NCBI RefSeq assembly: GCF_028649455.1
Contig: NZ_JAQSIO010000003.1
Span: 186,001-250,000, forward strand
Length of the DNA: 64,000 bases
Source of the DNA: Curvibacter microcysteis
Lineage (GTDB): Bacteria; Pseudomonadota; Gammaproteobacteria; Burkholderiales; Burkholderiaceae_C
Reading direction: 5' to 3'
Both the position numbers and the translations under genes were made by a program. Positions 1 through 8,728 of this stretch are shown one piece after another. The notes beneath the pieces are model-generated. The model had not been told where the DNA came from. It made no database searches and worked only from the letters and a program-made list of their open reading frames with translations. The first letter of the stretch is position 1. Each line of letters starts with the position of its first letter.

Positions 1-338
1 AGGTGCAGGCCCAAGCCATGCTGGGCAGCCAGCCCTGGTTGCTCAATGTGAACCTGCCCAACCTGCCGCTGGACCAGTTCAAGCCCGCACGCGTGTGCCG
101 CCTGGGCCGCCGTCACGCGGCGGAGCCGGTGATCACGCAGCAAAGCCCGCGTGGTGAGACCATGTACTGGATCGGCAGCGCTGGCCCAGCCATGGACGAG
201 GCCGAAGGCACGGACTTCCATGCCACCGCCCTGGGGCATGTCGCCATCACTCCCTTGAAGGTGGACCTGACCGACCACGACCACCTGGGTGACTGGGTGC
301 AGACCGCTGCCAAGCTCCACGCCGGGGCGGGGGCATGA
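1..338 (+). CDS. surE: 5'/3'-nucleotidase SurE, C-terminal part (cut by window edge)
   Basis: This is the last 111 or so codons of SurE, a metal-dependent nucleotidase that dephosphorylates nucleoside monophosphates in the cytoplasm. The visible part has the NVNLPN segment near its beginning and the [18 protein letters not shown] block typical of the SurE C-terminus. The N-terminal DDG metal-binding region lies outside the window, so activity cannot be judged. The frame is open to the left edge, so the GTG at position 3 is an internal valine codon. The stop overlaps the pcm start as ATGA. Followed by pcm, nlpD and rpoS, it forms the classical proteobacterial stationary-phase cluster. Confidence 0.93.
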   Translation, partial: VQAQAMLGSQPWLLNVNLPNLPLDQFKPARVCRLGRRHAAEPVITQQSPRGETMYWIGSAGPAMDEAEGTDFHATALGHVAITPLKVDLTDHDHLGDWVQTAAKLHAGAGA

Positions 339-1168
339 ACAACCGGCGCCCCGGTTTTCCGGCTCGGCTTGATCAGGCGGTGGCCAGCCCCGGTGCGCGC
401 AGTGCCACGTCCGCGCCGCTGGCGGTTGCATCCACGCGGCCTGCCGCTGCCAAGCCCTTGCGTCCCAGCGCGGGTGACCGGCCGCCCAGCCTGGCCATGC
501 CCACCGGCCTGGGCATGGACTCGGCCGCGGTGCGCCAGCGCATGGTGCAAAAGTTGGCGGCACAGGGCGTGCAGTCGCCAGCTGTGTTGGCAGCCATGGG
601 CGCGGTGGAGCGGCACCGCTTTGTCGACAGCGCACTGGTCAACCAGGCCTATGAAGACACCAGCCTGCCGATCGGCCTGGGGCAGACCATTTCCAAGCCC
701 AATGTGGTGGCCCGCATGCTGGAGCTGCTGACCCAGGCGCCCATCGCTCAGAGCGCTGGCGGCTTGAGCCGCGTGCTTGAGATCGGGACGGGCTGCGGCT
801 ACCAGGCCGCGGTGCTCAGCCAACTGGCGCGCGAGGTCTACAGCATTGAACGCCTGCGCGGCCTGCACGAGAAAGCCCGCGACAACCTGCGCCCGCTGCG
901 TCTGGCCAATCTGCACCTGCTGCTGGGCGACGGCATGCTTGGCTTTGAGAAGGGCGCGCCGTATGCGGGCATCGTGGCGGCCGCTGGTGGCGAGGCCGTG
1001 CCCGAGGCCTGGTGCCAGCAGTTGGCGATGGGCGGGCGCTTGGTGGCGCCAACCGTCATGGCGGATGGCAAGCAAGCTTTGGTCGTGATTGACAAAACCC
1101 TTCACGGTTTGCAGCAAACGGTTTTGGAGGCGGTGCACTTTGTCCCTCTAAAATCGGGCATCGCTTGA
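335..1168 (+). CDS. pcm: Protein-L-isoaspartate O-methyltransferase
   Basis: This 277-residue SAM-dependent methyltransferase repairs isoaspartyl residues in aged proteins. The SAM-binding motif is clear ([19 protein letters not shown], about residues 147-165), followed by the acidic motif YSIERL. An earlier block ([20 protein letters not shown], then GQTISKP) matches the family's N-terminal catalytic region. The protein is about 70 residues longer than the E. coli enzyme because of an Ala/Pro/Arg-rich N-terminal extension. That extension may be real, or the true start may lie further in. It overlaps the surE stop by four bases, suggesting coupled translation, and nlpD follows after 13 bases. 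Confidence 0.93.
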   Translation: MNNRRPGFPARLDQAVASPGARSATSAPLAVASTRPAAAKPLRPSAGDRPPSLAMPTGLGMDSAAVRQRMVQKLAAQGVQSPAVLAAMGAVERHRFVDSALVNQAYEDTSLPIGLGQTISKPNVVARMLELLTQAPIAQSAGGLSRVLEIGTGCGYQAAVLSQLAREVYSIERLRGLHEKARDNLRPLRLANLHLLLGDGMLGFEKGAPYAGIVAAAGGEAVPEAWCQQLAMGGRLVAPTVMADGKQALVVIDKTLHGLQQTVLEAVHFVPLKSGIA

Positions 1169-1181
1169 AGGGAAGATATCT

Positions 1182-2057
1182 ATGTGGGGTTGGCAAGGTC
1201 GGGGTGCAGTGGGGTCGATGGTGGTGGTGGCGCTGCTGATGGCCGGATGCGCCTCCAAGACCACAAACCGGGCACCGGTGGAAGAACGTGGCGCGCAATC
1301 GTCTTCTGGTGAGGCCGTGGCGCCGTCGGTCGCGGTTGCTGCTCCGGTCAAGCCCCTGCCGGGCGCAGAGAACGCCGGCAAACCTGGCTACTACAGCGTC
1401 AAGCCTGGCGACACCCTGATCCGCATCGGTCTGGAGACGGGGCAAAACTGGCGTGACCTGGTGCGTTGGAACGGCCTGGACAACCCCAACCTGATCGAAG
1501 TCGGCCAAGTGCTGCGCGTGGTGCCGCCGAGCGCCACGGTGGCCGAGAGCGGCGCTGTCACCCGTCCCGTGGGCGCCGCGGTGGTGGCCCCGGTCCCGGC
1601 CGGCAGCACGCGCGCCAACGGCACACCGACGGCCACCGCCACCCCAGCGCCAGCGCCCGCAGCGCCGGCCGCGGCAGCGCCTTCCGAAGACGACCCTGGT
1701 TTCATGTGGCCCACGTCGGGCGCCTTGCTGGCGGGCTTTGACGAAGCCAAAAACAAGGGCCTGGACTTGGCAGGCAAGGCGGGTGACCCCGTCCTGGCCG
1801 CCGCCGATGGCCGTGTTGTGTATGCCGGGGCCGGCCTGCGTGGCTATGGCAACCTGATCATCCTCAAGCACAACAACACCTTCCTCACGGCCTATGCGCA
1901 CAACCAACTGCTGTTGGTCAAAGAGGACCAGGCGGTGCGCAAGGGGCAAAAAATCGCGGAGATGGGCAACAGCGATGCCGACCGTGTGAAACTGCATTTC
2001 GAAATCCGCCGGCAGGGCAAGCCGGTGGATCCGAGTCGCTACCTGCCAGCCCGCTAG
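1182..2057 (+). CDS. nlpD: NlpD-like lipoprotein with LysM and degenerate M23 peptidase domains
   Basis: This 291-residue outer-membrane lipoprotein carries a lipobox (LLMAGC, Cys about residue 22). A LysM peptidoglycan-binding domain ([10 protein letters not shown] through VGQVLRV, about 67-110) is followed by a Pro/Ala-rich linker and a C-terminal LytM/M23 domain (about 180-291). The M23 metal ligands look lost: the first motif reads GLDLAG rather than H-x3-D, and the last is KLHFEIR rather than HxH. NlpD proteins with such domains act by activating the amidase AmiC during cell division. A ribosome site (AAGGGAAG) lies just ahead of the ATG. The position between pcm and rpoS supports the name; in enterobacteria the rpoS promoter lies inside nlpD. 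Confidence 0.93.
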   Translation: MWGWQGRGAVGSMVVVALLMAGCASKTTNRAPVEERGAQSSSGEAVAPSVAVAAPVKPLPGAENAGKPGYYSVKPGDTLIRIGLETGQNWRDLVRWNGLDNPNLIEVGQVLRVVPPSATVAESGAVTRPVGAAVVAPVPAGSTRANGTPTATATPAPAPAAPAAAAPSEDDPGFMWPTSGALLAGFDEAKNKGLDLAGKAGDPVLAAADGRVVYAGAGLRGYGNLIILKHNNTFLTAYAHNQLLLVKEDQAVRKGQKIAEMGNSDADRVKLHFEIRRQGKPVDPSRYLPAR

Positions 2058-2077
2058 CCTCTTCACAAGGTCAGGCC

Positions 2078-3076
2078 ATGAAAAAGCGCAACGGTGAACG
2101 TCCCTCTGGTCCTTCCGATGCGCTTGAGCCTGAGTCGTCAGGCCGCAGTCCGGGCCACGCTGAAGACGATCCGGTCGAGGAGGGCGATGCCGGGCCCTTG
2201 ATCGAGCCCCTGGCGGCCGATGCCGAAGGCGGGGATGCGCTGACCCTGTACCTGCGCGAAGTACGCCGCACGCGCTTGTTTTCCCCCCAGGAAGAGTTCG
2301 AGGTCGCCACCCGGGCGCGGGCTGGTGACTTCGAGGCGCGGCAGTCCATGATCGAGCACAACCTGCGCCTGGTGGTCAGCATCGCCAAGGGCTATGCGGC
2401 CCGGGGTGTGCCCATGTCCGACCTGATCGAAGAGGGCAATCTGGGCCTGATGCACGCCATCGACAAATTCGAGCCTGAGCGCGGCTTTCGTTTTTCCACC
2501 TACGCCACCTGGTGGATTCGGCAGGCGGTGGAGCGGGCGGTCATGAACCAAAGCCGTGTGGTGCGCCTGCCTGTGCATGTGGTGCGCGAGCTGCAGCAGG
2601 TGCTGCGTGCGCGCCGCTCTCTGGAAAACGACCCCAGCTTTGCCGCTCAGCGCCCCGATGGCGTGCGCGTGGAGGACGTGGCCGCCTTCTTGGGCCGGGA
2701 GGTGCAGGAGGTGGCTGAATTGCTGGCCCTGGCCGAGGCCCCGCGCTCGCTGGATGCCGCGCTGGATCGATCCGGTGATGAGCACACGCTGGGTGACATG
2801 TTGGTCGATGAGCACAACCTGGACCCCACCGGTGTCACGCAGGACCACCAGGTGGAGCTGCTGCTGGACCAGTGGGTGGACAACCTGTCCGCGCGCGAGA
2901 AGGAGGTGCTGACCGGTCGTTTCGGCCTGCACGACCGCGAGCCCGAGACCCTGGAGGTGCTGAGCGAGCGCTTGGGCCTCACGCGCGAGCGGGTCCGGCA
3001 GATTCAGAACGAAGCCTTGTTCAAGCTCAAGCGGTCTTTGGCGCGCCAGGGCATCACCCGCGACGCCTTATTGTGA
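2078..3076 (+). CDS. rpoS: RNA polymerase sigma factor RpoS (sigma-38)
   Basis: This 332-residue sigma70-family factor directs stationary-phase and general stress transcription. Region 1.2 is seen as [21 protein letters not shown]. Region 2 carries [16 protein letters not shown] and [18 protein letters not shown] (about 87-155), with region 3 after it. Region 4 has the helix-turn-helix ending [16 protein letters not shown] near 305-320. An acidic N-terminal stretch of about 45 residues is variable in this family. The start is taken at the ATG with AAGG upstream, 20 bases after nlpD. It closes the surE-pcm-nlpD-rpoS cluster, the strongest support for RpoS over another group-2 sigma factor. Confidence 0.95.
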   Translation: MKKRNGERPSGPSDALEPESSGRSPGHAEDDPVEEGDAGPLIEPLAADAEGGDALTLYLREVRRTRLFSPQEEFEVATRARAGDFEARQSMIEHNLRLVVSIAKGYAARGVPMSDLIEEGNLGLMHAIDKFEPERGFRFSTYATWWIRQAVERAVMNQSRVVRLPVHVVRELQQVLRARRSLENDPSFAAQRPDGVRVEDVAAFLGREVQEVAELLALAEAPRSLDAALDRSGDEHTLGDMLVDEHNLDPTGVTQDHQVELLLDQWVDNLSAREKEVLTGRFGLHDREPETLEVLSERLGLTRERVRQIQNEALFKLKRSLARQGITRDALL

Positions 3077-3153
3077 TTCGTGGACGAGGTGCTGGTGGCG
3101 GTGGGGGGCGCACTTTGCGCAGGGGCACCCGCCGGTCCTGAGACAATTGGGGC

Positions 3154-4692
3154 ATGACAACCGATTCCTTGCATTCCACGCCCACTGAGACCGCCGCTCC
3201 AGGTCTCTCCACTGTCGCTGCCGAGACCCCGGCAGAGGCCCCTGCTGACTCCACTGTGCCTGGCCACGGCGACCTGCTGGCCCCGGGGACCGAGTTGCCC
3301 CCTGGCTGGCTGGCCGTCAATGCCTTGGACCTGGAAGCGCAAGGCGTGGCCCGCCGCGCCGACGGCAAGGTGGTGTTCATTGATGGCGCCCTGCCTTTTG
3401 AGCTGGTCAGCGCCCAGGTGAACCGCAAGAAGAACAACTGGGAACAAGCCACGCTGACCGAAATTCACCGCGAGTCCTCACAGCGTGTGCGGCCTGGCTG
3501 TGCTCACTTCGGCCTGCACGCTGGCGCTTGCGGCGGCTGCAAGATGCAGCACTTGCAAGTCAGCGCTCAGGTGGCGGTCAAGCAGCGGGTGCTGGAGGAC
3601 AACCTCTGGCACCTGGGCAAGGTCAAGGCCGAGAACCTGCTGCGTCCGATTGAAGGCCCGGCCTGGGGCTACCGCTACCGTGCGCGCCTGTCGGTGCGCC
3701 ATGTGGTCAAAAAGGGCACGGTGCTGGTGGGCTTCCACGAACGCAAGAGCCGCTATGTGGCCGACATGCGGGAGTGCCCCGTGCTGCCGCCTCATGTCAA
3801 CGCCATGCTCTTGCCTTTGCGCGAGCTGATCGCTGGCATGGAAGCGCGCGACACCTGCCCGCAAATCGAGCTGGCCTGCGGTGACCATGTCACCGCCCTG
3901 GTACTGCGCCACCTGGAGCCGCTGAGCGCAGCCGATCTGGAGCGCTTGCAGGCCTTCGCCGATCAGCATGGCGTGCAGTGGTGGTTGCAGTCCAAAGGCC
4001 CTGACACGGTGCGCTTGATGAAGGCCGACAGTCCGGTGTTGTCCTATGCCTTGCCTGAGTTCGGCATCACCATGCCTTTCAAGCCGACTGACTTCACCCA
4101 GGTCAACCCGCACATCAACCGGGTGCTGGTGACGCGGGCCCTGCGCCTGCTTGAGGTGCAGCGCGATGAACGCGTGATCGACTGGTTCTGTGGCTTGGGC
4201 AACTTCACGCTGCCATTGGCGACCCAGGCCCGCGAGGTGCTGGGCATTGAGGGCAGCGAGACCCTGGTGGCCCGCTCGCGCGAGAACTACTTGGCCAACC
4301 AGGCGACTCGGCCCGCCGGTGGCGCGCTGTGCCCGACGGGCTTCGTGGCGCGCAACCTGTTCGAGATGACGCCTGAGATGCTGGTGGCCGATGGCTATGC
4401 CGATCGCTGGTTGGTCGATCCTCCACGCGAAGGGGCATTCGCCTTGGCCAAGGCCTTGAGCGACCTGCACCAGCAGCACCTGGCCCAGCCCGGCAGCTTG
4501 CCGGCTGGCTGGACAGCGCCCAAGCGCATTGTCTATGTGAGTTGCAACCCCGCCACCTTGGCTCGCGACGCAGGTTTGTTGGTGCACCAGGGGGGCTACC
4601 GTTGCGTGGCCGCTGGCGCTGTCAATATGTTCCCGCACACCGCCCACGTGGAGAGCATGGCGGTCTTTGAACGCACCGAGGCTTGGTTGTAA
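3154..4692 (+). CDS. rlmD: 23S rRNA (uracil-1939-C5)-methyltransferase RlmD
   Basis: This 512-residue TrmA/RumA-family enzyme transfers a methyl group from SAM to C5 of U1939 in 23S rRNA. After a disordered Thr/Ala/Pro-rich N-terminus comes a TRAM-like domain (about 60-105) and then an Fe-S cluster Cys cluster, [20 protein letters not shown], near residues 114-133. The SAM domain shows [16 protein letters not shown], and the catalytic Cys motif [12 protein letters not shown] is near residue 465. The C-terminus [16 protein letters not shown] is diagnostic of the family. It lies 77 bases after rpoS and probably has its own promoter. No clear ribosome site was found. Confidence 0.94.
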   Translation: MTTDSLHSTPTETAAPGLSTVAAETPAEAPADSTVPGHGDLLAPGTELPPGWLAVNALDLEAQGVARRADGKVVFIDGALPFELVSAQVNRKKNNWEQATLTEIHRESSQRVRPGCAHFGLHAGACGGCKMQHLQVSAQVAVKQRVLEDNLWHLGKVKAENLLRPIEGPAWGYRYRARLSVRHVVKKGTVLVGFHERKSRYVADMRECPVLPPHVNAMLLPLRELIAGMEARDTCPQIELACGDHVTALVLRHLEPLSAADLERLQAFADQHGVQWWLQSKGPDTVRLMKADSPVLSYALPEFGITMPFKPTDFTQVNPHINRVLVTRALRLLEVQRDERVIDWFCGLGNFTLPLATQAREVLGIEGSETLVARSRENYLANQATRPAGGALCPTGFVARNLFEMTPEMLVADGYADRWLVDPPREGAFALAKALSDLHQQHLAQPGSLPAGWTAPKRIVYVSCNPATLARDAGLLVHQGGYRCVAAGAVNMFPHTAHVESMAVFERTEAWL

Positions 4693-4802
4693 ACACCCGC
4701 AGCTATCAGTTCAGGTTTGGCCGCGCCCCACGCGGCGGACCTGGTGCAACGGGCACACCCTGAGCCCGCTGGGGCTTGGATCCAAGCAGAGTTTGGTCAG
4801 AC

Positions 4803-5168
4803 TCAGTGCTTGTCCGAGCCCTTGCCTTTTTTCGGCTTGGCTTCTTCGACAACTTCTTCCTTGGGCTTGGCGTCGCTTGGAGGCGGGGGGGCCACCGGCA
4901 CCGGGATCACCGAGGGCGCGCCCTCGATCTTGTTTTCCCGCATGTAGGCGTCCATTTCCTTCCAGCCTTCAAATACCGCCGCCTTCAAGGCCTTGGGGTT
5001 GAGGGTGTAGCAGTCCTCGATGCCGCGCTGGGCGTAGCGGCAGGCACTGCCTGTGGCCTTGGAGTCTGCTTCGCGTTGCACAGTCTTGGGGTCAGGCCCC
5101 AGGCCGGGAATGTCGCAACCGGCGAGCAGCAAAGCTGGGACAAGGAGAAGCAAGCGAAAAAACATCAT
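4803..5168 (-). CDS. Small hypothetical lipoprotein
   Basis: This 121-residue protein has a typical lipoprotein signal: hydrophobic segment FRLLLLVPALLLAGC with the lipobox Cys at residue 18. The mature part has two further cysteines (ACRYAQRGIEDCY), which could form a disulfide, then a region ending in a charged Pro/Lys/Glu-rich tail (APPPPSDAKPKEEVVEEAKP). The domain is not recognised. Two consecutive ATG codons are possible starts. It stands alone, with BI-1 upstream on the same strand 131 bases away beyond a terminator. It is probably an envelope protein; no function can be assigned. Confidence 0.7.
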   Translation of the reverse strand: MMFFRLLLLVPALLLAGCDIPGLGPDPKTVQREADSKATGSACRYAQRGIEDCYTLNPKALKAAVFEGWKEMDAYMRENKIEGAPSVIPVPVAPPPPSDAKPKEEVVEEAKPKKGKGSDKH

Positions 5169-5253
5169 TCAACCCGACGGTGGTGTTGAGTTCATTATCG
5201 GCACTAGTCGCGCCGAGTTGAACGAGTTGGCAGGGCTGTCGCGGTCGGGCATG

Positions 5254-5277
5254 AAAAAAGGCCCCGCAGGGCCTTTT
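5254..5277 (-). terminator. Intrinsic terminator of the BI-1 family gene
   Basis: On the minus strand a 9-bp stem (AAAAGGCCC with GGGCCTTTT, loop TGCG) is followed by a run of six T. It lies just after the stop of the Bax-inhibitor-1 gene at 5299. Its A/T symmetry could also allow weak function on the other strand, but no plus-strand gene ends here. Confidence 0.85.
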
Positions 5278-5298
5278 GGGAGGAGCGCTGAGCTGCCC

Positions 5299-6000
5299 TC
5301 AGTCACGTTCGCCGCCGAAGATGCCCAGCAGGGACAGCAAGCTCTGGAACACGTTGAACAGGTCCAGGTACAGCGACAGGGTGGCCGAGATGTAGTTGGT
5401 CTCACCGCCGTCGATGATCTGCTTGAGGTCATAGAGCATGTAGGCGCTGAAGATGCCAATCGAGGCCACCGACAGGGCCAGCATGCCAGCCGTCGAGCCC
5501 ACAAAGGCATTCACCAAGCTGCCCACCAGCAACACCAGCACGCCCACGAAGAGCCACTTGCCCATGCCAGAAATGTCCCGCTTGATGACCGTGGCCAAGC
5601 TGGCCATGACGAAGAACACACCGGCGGTACCGCCGAAGGCCGTCATGATCAACTCAGGGCCATTCTTGAAGCCCAGCACCATGGAGATCAGGCGCGACAG
5701 CATCAAGCCCATGAAGAAGGTAAAGCCCAGCAGCACAGGCACGCCCGTGGCTGAATGCTTGGTCTTCTCGATGGCGAACATGAAGCCGAAGGCCCCGGCC
5801 AAAAAGACGACCAAGCCGACACCGCCACTGAGGACGGAGGCCAAATTGGTCGCGACACCGACCCAGGCACCCAGCACGGTGGGAACCAGGCTCAAGGCCA
5901 GCAGCCAGTAGGTGTTGCGCAGCACGCGGTGGCGTTGTTCTTGTGACAGCGCCTGACCGTAGCCGACAGACAGATCGACGTTCTGGAAAGGTTGGTTCAT
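5299..6000 (-). CDS. Bax inhibitor-1 / YccA-family membrane protein
   Basis: This 233-residue polytopic inner-membrane protein has about seven hydrophobic segments (for example YWLLALSLVPTVLGAWVGVA and WLFVGVLVLLVGSLVNAFV). The C-terminal signature SAYMLYDLKQIIDGG includes the conserved Asp pair of the BI-1/LFG/YccA family. YccA in E. coli interacts with and protects SecY from FtsH; others of the family leak calcium or protons. The ATG at 6000 is chosen because GGAGA lies upstream (GGAGATTCCGTC-ATG). A longer open frame to 6204 exists, but its extra 68 codons have no family resemblance. A terminator follows. Confidence 0.9.
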   Translation of the reverse strand: MNQPFQNVDLSVGYGQALSQEQRHRVLRNTYWLLALSLVPTVLGAWVGVATNLASVLSGGVGLVVFLAGAFGFMFAIEKTKHSATGVPVLLGFTFFMGLMLSRLISMVLGFKNGPELIMTAFGGTAGVFFVMASLATVIKRDISGMGKWLFVGVLVLLVGSLVNAFVGSTAGMLALSVASIGIFSAYMLYDLKQIIDGGETNYISATLSLYLDLFNVFQSLLSLLGIFGGERD

Positions 6001-6120
6001 GACGGAATCTCCATTGAAGCACCGCAACAGCGGTTCCTGGATTCTATGTGGGGAGCCCCCATGCTTTTTAAAGAGGGCCGAAGGTTTGAAGGGCTTTGAT
6101 CGCTCGTTCGTCGACTGAAA

Positions 6121-6164
6121 GTGAAAGTTGTTTTTCACAGGGCAGCCCACTGTGTGTGTCACAG
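6121..6164. promoter_or_regulatory. Two palindromes in the divergent BI-1 / GlcG intergenic region
   Basis: Two inverted repeats sit between the divergent genes: GTGAAA-gttgtt-TTTCAC at 6121-6138 and CTGTG-tgtgt-CACAG at 6150-6164. Their location suits binding sites for a regulator of one or both promoters. The second slightly recalls a CRP-type half-site pair but lacks the usual spacing. No regulator can be named. Confidence 0.3.
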
Positions 6165-6216
6165 CACCGTTATCCTTGAGGGCTGTGTTGAATTGATTTG
6201 TCAAGAAGGGTCATCC

Positions 6217-6624
6217 ATGAAAACCAAGTCCGTGCTCGAATTGTCCGACGTCAAGGCCATTGCGGCCGCTGCTGAAGCCGAAGCCATCAAGAACAACTGG
6301 GCCGTGACGATCGCCATCGTCGACGACGGCGGTCACCTGCTGTGGCTGCAACGCCTGGACGGCGCCGCGGCCATCTCCTCGCACATTGCCCCCGCCAAAG
6401 CCCACACGGCTGCCCTGGGCCGCCGCGAGAGCAAGGTCTACGAGGACATCGTCAATGGTGGCCGTTACTCTTTCCTGAGCGTGCCCGAGATCAAGGGCTT
6501 GCTCGAAGGCGGCGTGGCCATCCTGAAGGACGGCCAATGCATCGGTGCCGTCGGCGTGAGCGGCGTCAAGTCGAGCGAAGACGCTCAGATCGCCAAGGCT
6601 GGCATCGCCGCCATCGGCCTTTGA
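6217..6624 (+). CDS. GlcG/HbpS-family heme-binding-like protein
   Basis: This 135-residue cytoplasmic protein belongs to the GlcG/HbpS (DUF336) family. It has the characteristic early segment VTIAIVDDGGHLLWLQRLDGA and the central G-G-V-A-I...G-x-x-I-G-A-V-G-V-S-G block (GGVAILKDGQCIGAVGVSG). Members are found near glycolate or propanediol genes or bind heme, but the biochemical role of this short cytosolic form is not established. The start at 6217 has a strong AAGAAGGG site at 6203-6210. The gene is monocistronic, divergent from the BI-1 gene, and ends before a strong terminator. Confidence 0.85.
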   Translation: MKTKSVLELSDVKAIAAAAEAEAIKNNWAVTIAIVDDGGHLLWLQRLDGAAAISSHIAPAKAHTAALGRRESKVYEDIVNGGRYSFLSVPEIKGLLEGGVAILKDGQCIGAVGVSGVKSSEDAQIAKAGIAAIGL

Positions 6625-6681
6625 GGTGACGGCCTCACCGGGGCGCCTTTCGGGGCGGGCTCGGTGTTCGCTGAGCTCAAC

Positions 6682-6711
6682 AAAAAGCCGTCCCTCGGGA
6701 CGGCTTTTTTT
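6682..6711 (+). terminator. Intrinsic terminator after the GlcG-like gene (probably bidirectional)
   Basis: AAAAAGCCGTCC pairs perfectly with GGACGGCTTTTT around a CTCG loop, and the arm runs on into T residues. The A-run at the left gives a T-run on the other strand, so it can also end the tonB-exbB-exbD transcript arriving from the right (exbD stops at 6751). Confidence 0.9.
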
Positions 6712-6750
6712 GTGGGCACTGGCGCGGGCATGAGCCCGGGCGCTGCCCAC

Positions 6751-7161
6751 TCAGCGGGCTGGTTCGGTGATGAAGCCGATTTTACGGATGCCCGCCAGCT
6801 GGGCCGCGGCCATGGCCTGGGCCACGCGCTCGTAGCGCACCTCGCGGTCACCGCGCAGGTGCAGTTCGGGCTGGGGCTGCTGGCTGGCGGCGTTGTCCAG
6901 CATGGCCTTCAACGCACCGTCTTCGACGCGGTTCTCGTTCCAAAAGTAGCTGCCATCGGCCGCCACCGAGAGGCGGATGGTTTCGGGCTTGGCATCTTGT
7001 GGCTGGTTGCTGGCGCGTGGCAGGTCCACGTTCACCGAGTGTTTCATGACCGGGATGGTGATGATGAAGATGATCAGCAGCACCAACATGACGTCCACCA
7101 GCGGGGTCATGTTGATCTCGCTCATCACCTCATCGGATTCGTCCTGACGTCCGAAAGCCAT
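6751..7161 (-). CDS. exbD: Biopolymer transport protein ExbD
   Basis: This 136-residue inner-membrane subunit of the TonB-ExbB-ExbD energy transducer has a short cytosolic N-terminus (SDEVMSEINMTPLVDVMLV) containing the essential membrane aspartate in the LVDVMLVLLI segment. A single transmembrane helix (about 20-40) precedes a periplasmic domain ending GIRKIGFITEP. The family couples the proton motive force to TonB movement. It starts two bases after the exbB stop, so translation is probably coupled. The tonB-linked context favours ExbD over TolR. Confidence 0.93.
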   Translation of the reverse strand: MAFGRQDESDEVMSEINMTPLVDVMLVLLIIFIITIPVMKHSVNVDLPRASNQPQDAKPETIRLSVAADGSYFWNENRVEDGALKAMLDNAASQQPQPELHLRGDREVRYERVAQAMAAAQLAGIRKIGFITEPAR

Positions 7162-7163
7162 GC

Positions 7164-7880
7164 TCAGCTGCCTTTCTTGAGCGGCACCACGGTGCCCGAT
7201 CCGCCTGCGTGCACACGGGCGCCGGTCACGAAGAAGGCGTGCAGATCATGGGCAAAGCTGTTGAGCTTGTTCAAGATGGCCTTGTTGCCACGCACCAGGG
7301 CGTTGTAGCCCAGCACGGCGGGGATGGCGACGGCCAGGCCCAGGGCGGTCATGATCAGGGCTTCGCCGACTGGGCCAGCCACTTTGTCGATGGTCGCCTG
7401 GCCTGCCGAGCCAATGCCCAGCAGCGCGTGGTAGATGCCCCAGACGGTGCCGAACAGGCCCACAAACGGGGCTGTTGAGCCCACGGAGGCCAGCACGGCC
7501 AGGCCGCCTTGCAGGCGCGCTGTGAACTCGTCGATGCCATTGCGCAGGCAGCGCGTCACCCAGTCGCTGACGTCCAGGCTGTCGTGCAGGTGCACCTTGG
7601 TGTTGCTGTGGTGGTCGGTCGCGTCACGGCCCGCCAGGGCCAGTTGGCGGAAGGGGTTGTCGTTGTCCGTGCCCAGGCTGTTGAGGCCGCTGCTGAAGTC
7701 GGGGTTGTGCCAGAAGTCTTCCGCGTTGTGGGCGTGCTTCTTGTATTTGATGATGTCCAGGGCCTTGAGGATGATCACGATCCACGAGGCCAGGGACATG
7801 CCCAGCAACAGCAGTGCCACCACTTTGGTGACCAGGTCGCCTTGGGCCCAGACGTGGGCCAATCCGAATTCGGTTTCCAT
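7164..7880 (-). CDS. exbB: MotA/TolQ/ExbB-family proton channel protein ExbB
   Basis: This 238-residue inner-membrane channel subunit has a first transmembrane helix near 20-40 (VALLLLGMSLASWIVIILKAL). A long cytosolic region is followed by two further helices carrying the family signature (LASVGSTAPFVGLFGTVWGI and GEALIMTALGLAVAIPAVL). It forms the proton channel with ExbD that energises TonB. A good ribosome site, GGAGTT, precedes the ATG. It lies 15 bases after tonB and is immediately followed by exbD, so the three form one transcription unit. Confidence 0.95.
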   Translation of the reverse strand: METEFGLAHVWAQGDLVTKVVALLLLGMSLASWIVIILKALDIIKYKKHAHNAEDFWHNPDFSSGLNSLGTDNDNPFRQLALAGRDATDHHSNTKVHLHDSLDVSDWVTRCLRNGIDEFTARLQGGLAVLASVGSTAPFVGLFGTVWGIYHALLGIGSAGQATIDKVAGPVGEALIMTALGLAVAIPAVLGYNALVRGNKAILNKLNSFAHDLHAFFVTGARVHAGGSGTVVPLKKGS

Positions 7881-7895
7881 TTAAAACTCCGTGAA

Positions 7896-8606
7896 TTATT
7901 CAAGAACAAAATTAAGCGGCACTTGGAACCACATGGTCTCGGCCACGCCACCGCGTTTGCCTGGCACATAGCGCCAGCGCATGACCGTGGTCAGCGCGGC
8001 CTGGTCCAGCCGGTCAAAACCGCTGGACTGTTTGAGTTCGGCCTTCTGAGGCAGGCCGTCGGCACCAATCAAGACCCGCACGATCACCTTGCCTTGTTCA
8101 CCCAAGCGCTTGCTGATGGCCGGGTAGGTGGGCTTGGGATTTTGCAGGTAGTCGGCGTCGCTGGAGGGCAGCTCGACCTTGACTGGCGCTGGCGGTGCCG
8201 GAGGGGAGGGCGGTGCGGCAGCCACTGGGGCCGCCATGGGCGGAGCGGGCGGCTGCGGCGCGGCCACTCCTGTCGGGGCGTTGGGGGCGGGCGTCGGGTC
8301 AGCGATGGCCACAGGTTGCGGCGCCGGCGGCAAGGGGCTGGGGCGCGGCGTGACCGATTTCTGTGGCACCACCTTGGGTTGCGGTGCCGGCGGTGGTGGC
8401 GGGGCCTTGGGCTTGGGCGGCTCGATCAGTTCACTGAGCATTTCGGCGGGCACGATGACTTCGGCGGCGCGTCGGATCAGGCCCGATTGCAAGGCCCACA
8501 GGGCCGCAACGTGGAACAGCACGACACCGATCACGATGACCGTGTTGCGGCTCATGGCCGGCAGGAACACGCGTGCCTGCGAGGAGGGGGATGGCATGGC
8601 TGTCAT
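7896..8606 (-). CDS. tonB: Energy transducer TonB
   Basis: This 236-residue TonB has an N-terminal membrane anchor (VIVIGVVLFHVAALWAL, about 23-40) and a long Pro/Ala/Lys-rich periplasmic spacer (for example KPKAPPPPPAPQPKVVPQKS). The C-terminal TonB domain contains YPAISKRLGEQGKVIVRVLI and ends VPLNFVLE. It delivers proton-motive energy to outer-membrane iron-siderophore and heme receptors. No receptor gene lies in this window. The start could be 8606 or the next Met three codons in; neither has a strong ribosome site. Upstream genes on the same strand are a possible small membrane peptide and a bfd-like gene. Confidence 0.93.
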   Translation of the reverse strand: MTAMPSPSSQARVFLPAMSRNTVIVIGVVLFHVAALWALQSGLIRRAAEVIVPAEMLSELIEPPKPKAPPPPPAPQPKVVPQKSVTPRPSPLPPAPQPVAIADPTPAPNAPTGVAAPQPPAPPMAAPVAAAPPSPPAPPAPVKVELPSSDADYLQNPKPTYPAISKRLGEQGKVIVRVLIGADGLPQKAELKQSSGFDRLDQAALTTVMRWRYVPGKRGGVAETMWFQVPLNFVLE

Positions 8607-8653
8607 GAAAAAGAGGGGGGGGCAGGAACCAGTGGGTCAGCTCATGCCCGAGC

Positions 8654-8728
8654 TTACTTGCGAAAAATCCACCAGGCCGAACCGATGACGAGAATCAGGC
8701 TGCCGCCGAGTGATGTGAGGAGTTCCAT
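8654..8728 (-). CDS. Possible 24-residue membrane peptide between bfd and tonB
   Basis: A 25-codon reading frame (including stop) begins MELLTSLGGSLILVIG and ends SAWWIFRK: one hydrophobic helix with a positively charged C-terminus, a pattern common in bacterial single-helix membrane peptides. GGAAAG lies six bases upstream of its ATG. It overlaps the last 34 bases of the bfd-like gene in another frame and precedes tonB by 47 bases. No homologue is recognised, and it could be chance. Conservation in relatives would decide. Confidence 0.4.
   Translation of the reverse strand: MELLTSLGGSLILVIGSAWWIFRK

Noticed and set aside
1391-2057. NlpD C-terminal domain as an active M23 endopeptidase.
   Set aside because: The metal-binding His-x3-Asp and HxH residues are not present, fitting an amidase activator.
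5299-6204. Longer start for the BI-1 gene at 6204.
   Set aside because: The extra 68 residues have no family match and cross the divergent promoter region; ATG 6000 has GGAGA upstream.
6751-7880. The proton-channel pair as TolQ/TolR.
   Set aside because: It is linked to tonB and bfd with a Fur-box candidate, and no tolA, tolB or pal lies nearby, so ExbB/ExbD is preferred.
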